The position numbers were made by a program, and so were the translations under genes. Under the pieces are notes generated by a model, which did no database searches, had not been told where the DNA came from, and saw nothing but the letters and a program-made list of their open reading frames with translations. From positions 1-64,000 of the forward strand of contig JAIQFH010000038.1 of the NCBI GenBank assembly GCA_020073385.1: DNA of 64,000 nucleotides, written 5' to 3'. The DNA comes from Terriglobia bacterium (GTDB lineage: Bacteria; Acidobacteriota; Terriglobia; Terriglobales; Acidobacteriaceae). Of this stretch, positions 57,768-64,000 are shown piece after piece. Every line of letters starts with the position of its first letter. Position 1 is the stretch's first letter.

Positions 57768-59714
57768 ATGGCAGACATTCATATCAAGTTCCCGGACGGA
57801 AGCGAAAGAGAATTTCCCAAGGGCACGACTGCGCTCGACATCGCGAAGTCGATCAGCCCGCGTCTCGCGGATGCGGCCCTCGCCGCTAAAACCAACGGCG
57901 ATCTGATCGACTTGACCCGCCCGTTGGAAAAGGACACCGATCTACGCCTTTTGACCGACAAGGATCCCGAGGCGCTCGAGGTATACCGGCATTCGTCCGC
58001 GCACTTGTTGGCGGCGGCGGTGCTGGAGCTGTTTCCGGAGACGAAACTGGGCCACGGCCCGGCGACCGAAGCAGGATTCTTCTACGACTTTTACCGTCCC
58101 ACGCCTTTCACGCCCGAGGACCTGGAAAAGATCGAAAAGAAGATGCAGGAATTAGTGCAGCAAAACATTCCCTATGCGCGCGAATTTGTGCCACGCGACC
58201 AGGGACTGGCTGAGTTCAAGAAAGAGGGCGATTTCATGAAGTGCCACTTCGTCGAGCAGTTCACCAAGCCCGACGAAAAGATTTCGATTTACCGCACTGG
58301 CAAGTTCACCGATTTCTGTCGCGGGCCGCACATTCCGTCTACGGGGAAGATCAAGGCGTTCAAGCTGCTCAATATTGCAGGGGCGTACTGGCTGGGCGAT
58401 GAGAAGAATCCGCAACTGCAGCGGATCTACGGGACCTCGTTTTTCTCGAAGAAGGATCTCGACGACTATCTGAAGCATGTTGAGGAGACGAAGAAGCGCG
58501 ATCATCGCGTGCTGGGGAAGCAGCTCGATCTGTTCTCGATTCAGGAACTGGCAGGGCCGGGGCTGATCTTCTGGCATCCCAAGGGCGGGATCATCCGTAA
58601 AGAGATGGAAGACTGGATGCGAGAGCAGTACGTGAAGCGCGGGTACTCGCTGGTGTATACGCCACACGTGTCGCGGCGGCAGCTCTTCTACACCTCGGGA
58701 CACGAAGGCTACTACTCGCAGAATATGTTCGACGCGATGGAGCTCGACGACGCCGAGTACCGGCTGAAGCCCATGAACTGTCCCGGCCACATTCTGATTT
58801 ATAAAGATTCGCTGAAGTCGTATCGCGACCTGCCGGTGCGGTTGGGAGAGTTGGGCACGGTGTATCGCTACGAGCGTTCGGGCGTGATGCACGGCCTCTT
58901 GCGCGTGCGCGGATTTACGCAGGATGACTCGCACATCTTCTGCACGCCGGAGCAGGTTGAAGGCGAGATTACCGGCTGTCTCGAGTTTGCCCTAGATGTG
59001 CTGAAAGATTTTGGCTTCGAAAAGTTCCAGACCGAGCTTTCGACCTGGAATCCTGACGATCGCAAGAATTTTGTCGGCAGTGAAGAGCAGTGGGTCCACG
59101 CCACCCAATCGCTTGAGAATGTGCTGAAGCGCAAGAATGTCGAGTACAAGACCATCCCTGGCGAGGCGGCGTTTTATGGGCCGAAGATTGATATCAAGCT
59201 GGTGGATGCAATTGGGCGCTTGTGGCAACTCTCGACGGTGCAAGTCGACTTCAATCTTCCGCAACGCTTCGGCCTTGAATACGTGGCTGAGGATGGCTCA
59301 CGCAAGCAACCGGTGATGGTGCATCGTGCTCTGTTCGGCTCCGTGGAACGCTTCTTCGGCGTGCTGCTTGAGCATTATGCGGGCGCGTTTCCAGTGTGGC
59401 TGTCGCCGGTGCAGGCTGTGATGATTCCGATCAGCGAGCGGCATGCGGAATACGCGAATAAAGTTGCGGCTCAGCTGAAGGCGATCGGCGTGCGCGTAGA
59501 AGTCGACGCTCGCAATGAGAAGATGAACGCCAAGATTCGCGAGCACGCTATGCAGAAAGTGCCGTTCCTGCTAGTGGTTGGAGATAAGGAAGCCGAGGCG
59601 GGGAAGGTCAACGTCCGTACGCGTGGCAAAGAGAAGACGGAAGACATGCTGGCGACGGCGTTCGTGGAGAAGATTCGGAAATTAATTGCGGAGAAGAGTT
59701 CCTCCCTCGATTAG
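57768..59714 (+). CDS. thrS: Threonyl-tRNA synthetase
   Basis: A 648-residue class II synthetase. TGS domain (1-65), the editing domain with HSSAH (His75, His79) and the distal DFCRGPH, catalytic core (about 245-535) with motif 2 YRYERSGVMHGLLRVRGFTQDDSHIF, the zinc Cys in PMNCPGH, motif 3 VMVHRALFGSVERFFGVLLEHY, and an anticodon-binding domain (about 540-640). All expected parts are present. No T-box leader is seen. It is followed by two inverted family B repeats before tilS. Confidence 0.97.
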   Translation: MADIHIKFPDGSEREFPKGTTALDIAKSISPRLADAALAAKTNGDLIDLTRPLEKDTDLRLLTDKDPEALEVYRHSSAHLLAAAVLELFPETKLGHGPATEAGFFYDFYRPTPFTPEDLEKIEKKMQELVQQNIPYAREFVPRDQGLAEFKKEGDFMKCHFVEQFTKPDEKISIYRTGKFTDFCRGPHIPSTGKIKAFKLLNIAGAYWLGDEKNPQLQRIYGTSFFSKKDLDDYLKHVEETKKRDHRVLGKQLDLFSIQELAGPGLIFWHPKGGIIRKEMEDWMREQYVKRGYSLVYTPHVSRRQLFYTSGHEGYYSQNMFDAMELDDAEYRLKPMNCPGHILIYKDSLKSYRDLPVRLGELGTVYRYERSGVMHGLLRVRGFTQDDSHIFCTPEQVEGEITGCLEFALDVLKDFGFEKFQTELSTWNPDDRKNFVGSEEQWVHATQSLENVLKRKNVEYKTIPGEAAFYGPKIDIKLVDAIGRLWQLSTVQVDFNLPQRFGLEYVAEDGSRKQPVMVHRALFGSVERFFGVLLEHYAGAFPVWLSPVQAVMIPISERHAEYANKVAAQLKAIGVRVEVDARNEKMNAKIREHAMQKVPFLLVVGDKEAEAGKVNVRTRGKEKTEDMLATAFVEKIRKLIAEKSSSLD

Positions 59715-59730
59715 CCTCGTGCTGGGTTTA

Positions 59731-59861
59731 CGTGGGGACAGCCGCCTCGGCTGTCCTTGAGCCGTGAGGCCCAATCCGTCTATCCGCAGGCAATTTGCCT
59801 AGATCAGAAGCCAGTCGAGCTTCGCTCGACCGGACAGCCGGAGGCGGCTGTCTCCACATGA
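59731..59861. repeat. Two inverted copies of repeat family B between thrS and tilS
   Basis: 59731-59758 reads ACGTGGGGACAGCCGCCTCG then GCTGTCC. 59806-59861 carries the inverse: CCAGTCGAGC/GCTCGAC hairpin 2, then CGGACAGCCG, GAGGCGGCTGTCTCCACAT. Together they can fold into one long stem. Confidence 0.8.
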
Positions 59862-59882
59862 GTACTGCTGTACCATGTTTTC

Positions 59883-61643
59883 GTGCATCCCCTTGCACAG
59901 AACTTGCTGTCTCACATTCGGCGGCATGAGCTGCTGCATGCCGGAGATCGCGTCGGCGTTGCCGTTTCCGGCGGGATTGATTCGGTTGCGCTTTTGCGGC
60001 TGCTGCTGGAACTGCGTGGTGAATTCGGGATTGTTCTCTGCGTCGTTCATTTCAATCACAATCTGCGCGGGCAAGAGTCGGACGCCGATGAGCAATTCGT
60101 CTGCGGTCTGGCGCGGGCGCACGATCTGGAGTTTCTATCCGACGGCGACGACGTGGCTGCGCGCGCGGCAGAAGAAGGAGTCAGCGTGGAGGTCGCGGCG
60201 CGAGATTTGCGGTATGGATTCTTTCGGCATCTTCTCGGGGAAAGCGACCCGCAGGGGCTAAAGCCTGAACTCCGCGGGACGCCTCTGCGCGGCCCTGAAG
60301 GGCCGCTCTTCCACAGCACGGCAGAAGCCGTGCCCTTGCACGAGTCTTTCTCGCTTCGCCCGGTTTCACGCCCTTCCGGCCCGAAGAGCGTTAACAAGAT
60401 TGTTACCGGTCACACTCTCGACGATCAGGCGGAGACCGTTCTGATGCGGATCATTCGGGGTACTGGCGTGACGGGACTGAGCGGAATTCATCCGCGGATT
60501 CTGGTTGAGAACGACCGCGAAGTCTCCGGTGAAATCGTGCGGCCGCTGCTTGCCACCCGGCGGCGCGAACTGGAGCAGTATCTGAAAGACATCGGCCAAC
60601 CCTGGCGGGAAGACTCAAGCAACGTGGACCATGCCTTCACGCGAAACAGGCTGCGGAAACTGGTTGTTCCTTTGTTGGAGAAAGAGTTCAATCCCGCGGT
60701 CGCCGAGAATCTGGCGGAGCTGGCGGAAATTGCGCGGGGCGAAGAGGAGTACTGGGATAATGAAGTTGCCGGCTGGATGGGAACAGCGCTGCATTGGTCC
60801 GAACCGGAATGGGCTCGAGCACCCGCGAATACGAGTGAACTGGTGCAGATCGGCGGGCTTGGGAATGGACCCGGGCTGAAAATCCCCACTTCTCGCGCAA
60901 ACGGCGCGCGAGAAATGGGGCACCCTGAGTTTGGGCATCCCGATTCCGCCGACACCGATCTTGAGTCAAGAATTGACAATGCCGAATGGCTGGTGGCGAA
61001 TGCCTCGGTCAGCCGTCCCTGGTTCCTGAGCGAGACGATTGCTGTGCAACGGCGGGTGGTGAAGGCCATCGGGGAGCACGCGGGGATTCCGTTGGAGTTC
61101 AAACATGTGGAGGAAATCCTGCGCTTCGCATCGGAAGAAGGGCAGGCGAGCGGGGAACTCAGTCTGCCGTTCGGGTGGAAGCTGGTGCGGCACGCGGAGG
61201 AGCTGTTGTTCGTGACGCCCGATTTACGTGAAGAGCAGTTGCCGCGGGACTACGAGCATGAGCTTCCCGTGCCCGGCAGAGTCGTTCACCCTGAGACCGG
61301 GACTGTAATCGAAGCGCATCGCGTTCCCGCTGAAATGGTGGCGGAGTATAATCCAGACCAGCTTCTGGACGCGGATTCCCTGCCCGGACCGTTAAGGGTG
61401 CGGAACTGGCGAGCGGGAGACCGGTTTTGGCCGGCCCACACCAAATCCCCAAAGAAGGTTAAGGAATTACTGCAGGAACGCCATGTGGCGCGGCCGGAGC
61501 GCGGGCTGTGGCCGGTGGTTTGGAGCGGGGATCAAATTGTGTGGGTTCGAGGATTTGACACTCACGCGAAGTACAGGGCCAAGGCGGGACATGATGCAGT
61601 CCTGATCGCCGAAAGAAGTGGGGCTACGGTGGAGGAGACGTAG
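59883..61643 (+). CDS. tilS: tRNA(Ile)-lysidine synthase with repeat-derived insertions
   Basis: Modifies C34 of tRNA-Ile(CAU) to lysidine. 586 residues from GTG 59883, about 100-150 longer than usual. The PP-loop is SGGIDS (29-34), followed by VVHFNHNLRGQESDADEQFV, VTGHTLDDQAETVLMRIIRGTG, HAFTRNRLRKLVVPLLE, and the C-terminal TilS domain VRNWRAGDRFWPAHTKSPKKVKELL. Two insertions interrupt the homology: residues about 122-165 encoded by repeat family C (60248-60345), and about 332-348 by repeat family A (60877-60925). Both keep the frame. Confidence 0.93.
   Translation: MHPLAQNLLSHIRRHELLHAGDRVGVAVSGGIDSVALLRLLLELRGEFGIVLCVVHFNHNLRGQESDADEQFVCGLARAHDLEFLSDGDDVAARAAEEGVSVEVAARDLRYGFFRHLLGESDPQGLKPELRGTPLRGPEGPLFHSTAEAVPLHESFSLRPVSRPSGPKSVNKIVTGHTLDDQAETVLMRIIRGTGVTGLSGIHPRILVENDREVSGEIVRPLLATRRRELEQYLKDIGQPWREDSSNVDHAFTRNRLRKLVVPLLEKEFNPAVAENLAELAEIARGEEEYWDNEVAGWMGTALHWSEPEWARAPANTSELVQIGGLGNGPGLKIPTSRANGAREMGHPEFGHPDSADTDLESRIDNAEWLVANASVSRPWFLSETIAVQRRVVKAIGEHAGIPLEFKHVEEILRFASEEGQASGELSLPFGWKLVRHAEELLFVTPDLREEQLPRDYEHELPVPGRVVHPETGTVIEAHRVPAEMVAEYNPDQLLDADSLPGPLRVRNWRAGDRFWPAHTKSPKKVKELLQERHVARPERGLWPVVWSGDQIVWVRGFDTHAKYRAKAGHDAVLIAERSGATVEET
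60248..60345. repeat. Repeat family C, copy 2, in frame inside tilS
   Basis: GCAGGGGCTAAAGCCTGAAC, inner hairpin GCGGCCCTGAAGGGCCGC, and GCACGGCAGAAGCCGTGCCC. It encodes GLKPELRGTPLRGPEGPLFHSTAEAVPL within the TilS N-terminal domain. Confidence 0.8.
60877..60925 (-). repeat. Repeat family A, copy 5, in frame inside tilS
   Basis: TGAAAATCCCCACTTCTCGC pairs with GCGAGAAATGGGGCACCC. It encodes LKIPTSRANGAREMGHPE in a TilS linker, in inverse orientation to copies 1-3. Confidence 0.85.
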
Positions 61644-61677
61644 AATCGTTTTAGCAGCCGGGAGAGGCGCAAGCTTC

Positions 61678-62232
61678 ATGAATGCAACCAGAGTTGAGCC
61701 GCTGCGGCAGGTCATCTCAGCCGAACAGATACAGAAGCGAGTCAAGGAACTGGCCCGGCAGATTTCCGACGATTACAAGGGCCAGACCATCCAGATATTG
61801 GCGGTGCTGGAGAATGCATTCATGTTCCAGGCCGATCTGGTGCGGGCTTTGGAAGTGCCGGTCGTGTGCCAGTTCATCAAGCCGAAATACACGCGGCCGC
61901 AGGCAGGTTCGGGAAGCGACGTCATGGAGATCTTCTTCAGCCATGAGCCGGACATCCCGGGGAAGCATATTTTGCTGGTGGAAGGGTTGGTGCATTCGGG
62001 CGTGACCAGCGAGTTCCTGATGAACGATTTGCGGGCCAGGGGGGCGGCGTCGGTGAAGCTGGTGACGCTGCTCGATCGGCAAGCGGCGCGGCGGGTACCG
62101 CTGCAGCCGGACTATTTCGGCTTCCTGGTCGACGAGACCTTCCTGGTGGGATACGGCTTGGGGGCGGTGGAGCAAACGAACCGCAATCTGCCCTACCTGG
62201 GCGCTGGAACCCAAACAGCCCCTGTGACTTAA
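61678..62232 (+). CDS. Hypoxanthine phosphoribosyltransferase-like protein with altered PRPP loop
   Basis: A 184-residue protein from ATG 61678 between tilS and ftsH, where hpt usually lies. The fold is conserved: ISAEQIQKRVKELARQIS, IQILAVLENAFMFQADLVRAL, VKLVTLLDRQAARRVPLQPDYFGFLVDETFLVGYGLG, NRNLPYLG. But the PRPP-binding loop, normally VEDIIDTG-x-T, reads VEGLVHSGVT (101-110), with both acidic residues replaced (Gly103, His106), and the later GYGLD is GYGLG. It may be catalytically altered or regulatory. It is in the tilS-hpt-ftsH operon. Confidence 0.85.
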   Translation: MNATRVEPLRQVISAEQIQKRVKELARQISDDYKGQTIQILAVLENAFMFQADLVRALEVPVVCQFIKPKYTRPQAGSGSDVMEIFFSHEPDIPGKHILLVEGLVHSGVTSEFLMNDLRARGAASVKLVTLLDRQAARRVPLQPDYFGFLVDETFLVGYGLGAVEQTNRNLPYLGAGTQTAPVT

Positions 62233-62384
62233 GTCATCTTCGTTCGGACCTATGTTTTTACGCTGGAATATGTAGAATGAGTTGAGACTGGGAAATTAGC
62301 CGATCCGAAGTGTACCCTCGGGCATCTAATAGCATTAGGCGACCCCCGCGGTGCGGACAGCGGTCGACATTAGGAGTCTTCTAG

Positions 62385-64000
62385 GTGAATTCAACGGTAA
62401 AAACTGTGCTGTTCTGGCTGCTCATTGGGGTGTCTGCCCTGCTGCTTTGGGAGGTAGTCAAGAGTGCCCGGGACGGCCAGAAAGATCAAGAAGTAAACGT
62501 CACGCAGTTCATGAACGACGTCGATCAGAACAACGTTCGCGAAATCGAAGTCAACGGGATGGAAGTCCATGGCAAGCACCGCGATGGCTCGCAATTCCAC
62601 TCGACGGTTCCGGCGAACTACTTCACGCCGGAGATGCTCAAGAATCTGGGGAGCAAGGGCGTGCTCATCAAATTCCGCGACATCAACAGCGGAAGCATAC
62701 CGTTGACCCTGCTTGGGACGTGGGCGCCGCTGATCTTGCTGGGTGCGCTGTGGTTCTTCATGATCCGCCAGATGCAGACAGGCGGGAATAAGGCGTTATC
62801 GTTCGGAAAGAGCCGGGCGCGGCTGCTGTCAATGCAGCAGAAGAAGGTCACGTTCAAGGATGTGGCCGGCGTGGAAGAAGCAAAGGAAGAACTGCGGGAG
62901 ATCATTGAATTCCTGCGTGAGGCGCAGAAGTTCCAGAAGCTTGGCGGGCGTATTCCGAAGGGCGTGCTGCTGGTGGGGCCTCCGGGAACCGGTAAGACGC
63001 TGTTGGCGAGGGCTGTCGCTGGCGAGGCGAACGTTCCGTTCTTCTCAATCTCGGGCTCTGATTTCGTAGAGATGTTTGTCGGTGTGGGCGCGAGCCGAGT
63101 GCGCGATTTGTTTGAGCAGGGGAAGAAGAATGCTCCCTGCATCATTTTTATCGACGAAATTGACGCGGTCGGACGTCATCGTGGCGCAGGCCTGGGTGGC
63201 GGACACGACGAGCGCGAGCAGACTCTGAACCAGTTGCTCGTCGAGATGGACGGCTTCGAATCGAACGAAGGCGTCATTCTGATGGCGGCGACGAACCGGC
63301 CTGATGTGCTCGATCCGGCGCTGCTGCGACCGGGGCGTTTTGATCGGCGGGTTGTGGTGAGCCGTCCGGATGTACGTGGGCGGGAAGAGATCCTCCGGGT
63401 GCATACCCGTAAGATTCCTCTTGCCGAGGATGTCGATCTCTCGGTTCTGGCACGCGGAACACCAGGATTTTCCGGGGCTGACCTCGCCAATATGGTGAAC
63501 GAAGCCGCACTGGCTGCGGCCCGGCAGAATCGCAAGGCCGTCCTGCAGTACGACTTCGAGCTCGCCAAGGACAAAGTCCTTATGGGCGTGGAGCGCAAGT
63601 CGCTGCTCCTGACCGACGAAGAGAAGAAGAATACCGCTTACCACGAGGCTGGACATGCTCTGGTGGCGGCAAAGATGCCGTACTCGGATCCTCTGCACAA
63701 GGTAACCATCATTCCGCGGGGAATGGCGTTGGGCGTTACGATGCAGCTCCCTACGGATGACCGTCACAATTACTACAAGAACTATCTGGAGACGCAGATC
63801 GCGATCCTGATGGGCGGGCGCATCGCGGAAGAGATGTTTCTGAATGTGATGAGCACCGGCGCAGGCAACGACATTGAGCGTGCGACGGATATGGCCCGCA
63901 AGATGGTTTGCGAATGGGGCATGAGCGAGCTTGGTCCGCTGACCTTTGGCAAGAAGGAAGAGCAGATCTTCCTGGGCCGGGAAATCGCGCAGCATCGCGA
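62385..64000 (+). CDS. ftsH: ATP-dependent zinc metalloprotease FtsH (3' end outside window)
   Basis: The gene starts at GTG 62385 with AGGAG 8 bases upstream and is open to the window end (538 codons). TM1 (about 5-24), a periplasmic domain, TM2 (about 105-127), then the AAA module with Walker A GPPGTGKT (about 198-205), Walker [33 protein letters not shown], and the protease motif HEAGH at 420-424. It degrades misfolded and regulatory membrane proteins. It follows tilS and the hpt-like gene in the classic order. The C-terminus is not visible. Confidence 0.97.
   Translation, partial: MNSTVKTVLFWLLIGVSALLLWEVVKSARDGQKDQEVNVTQFMNDVDQNNVREIEVNGMEVHGKHRDGSQFHSTVPANYFTPEMLKNLGSKGVLIKFRDINSGSIPLTLLGTWAPLILLGALWFFMIRQMQTGGNKALSFGKSRARLLSMQQKKVTFKDVAGVEEAKEELREIIEFLREAQKFQKLGGRIPKGVLLVGPPGTGKTLLARAVAGEANVPFFSISGSDFVEMFVGVGASRVRDLFEQGKKNAPCIIFIDEIDAVGRHRGAGLGGGHDEREQTLNQLLVEMDGFESNEGVILMAATNRPDVLDPALLRPGRFDRRVVVSRPDVRGREEILRVHTRKIPLAEDVDLSVLARGTPGFSGADLANMVNEAALAAARQNRKAVLQYDFELAKDKVLMGVERKSLLLTDEEKKNTAYHEAGHALVAAKMPYSDPLHKVTIIPRGMALGVTMQLPTDDRHNYYKNYLETQIAILMGGRIAEEMFLNVMSTGAGNDIERATDMARKMVCEWGMSELGPLTFGKKEEQIFLGREIAQHR

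Noticed and set aside
1-64000. tRNA, rRNA, prophage, integrase, insertion sequence
   Set aside because: I looked for T-arm motifs, rRNA-like segments, transposase or integrase signatures and found none convincing; a tRNAscan or ISfinder search would be decisive.

Overview
The window looks like a chromosomal segment of an Acidobacteriota genome (Terriglobia / Koribacter-like). This is an inference from style and content: GC-rich DNA, many GTG/TTG starts, secreted SnoaL-like proteins, a Ser/Thr kinase fused to a WD40/TolB-like sensor, an aminopeptidase of the acidobacterial M1 type, abundant small intergenic palindromes, and conserved housekeeping blocks. No rRNA, tRNA, prophage, IS element or CRISPR array was recognised.

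Layout. 0-4 kb: secreted proteins of unknown role and a 3-methyladenine DNA glycosylase. 4-7 kb: pantothenate genes panC and panB on the minus strand, separated by a small membrane protein and a lipoprotein. 7.1-7.9 kb: a VapBC-type toxin-antitoxin pair with a palindromic operator. 8-12 kb: deoxynucleoside kinase, polysaccharide deacetylase, a secreted protein and hemL. 12-20 kb: a DtxR-type metalloregulator, a LysR regulator with its YeiH-type membrane partner, a frameshifted receptor kinase, and an Nramp metal transporter with a universal stress protein; the DtxR and Nramp genes share a candidate operator. 20-27 kb: histidine kinase, membrane-embedded spermidine-synthase-like protein, class A penicillin-binding protein and a SnoaL-like protein. 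27-40 kb: RNase H, phosphoesterase, peptide-ABC ATPase, prohibitin-like protein, TlpA thioredoxin, a MoaD/ThiS sulfur carrier with a MoeZ-like activating enzyme, a frameshifted M1 peptidase, a TauE/SafE exporter and a TPR protein. 40-49 kb: the ribosome and GTPase block rplU-rpmA-obg, a methyltransferase, a hybrid histidine kinase with a C-terminal PilZ-like domain, then nadD, a 43-residue basic protein, rsfS, a methyltransferase tail and rlmH. 49-54 kb: corrinoid adenosyltransferase, accD, folC and plsC. 54-57.6 kb: a stress module (glycine-zipper protein, ECF sigma factor, an unusual sigma-partner protein fused to three VOC domains, CsbD, and a DUF5670-like protein). 57.7-64 kb: thrS, tilS, a divergent hpt and ftsH, which runs off the window.

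The most distinctive signal is the repeat landscape. At least five families of short palindromic elements recur between genes, and several copies lie in frame inside coding sequences (tilS twice, the oppD-like gene, rnhA, probably mntH). Heptanucleotide tandem repeats and long inverted repeats sit directly upstream of obg, accD and folC. Two large genes are split by single-base changes in G homopolymers, which may be real or assembly errors.
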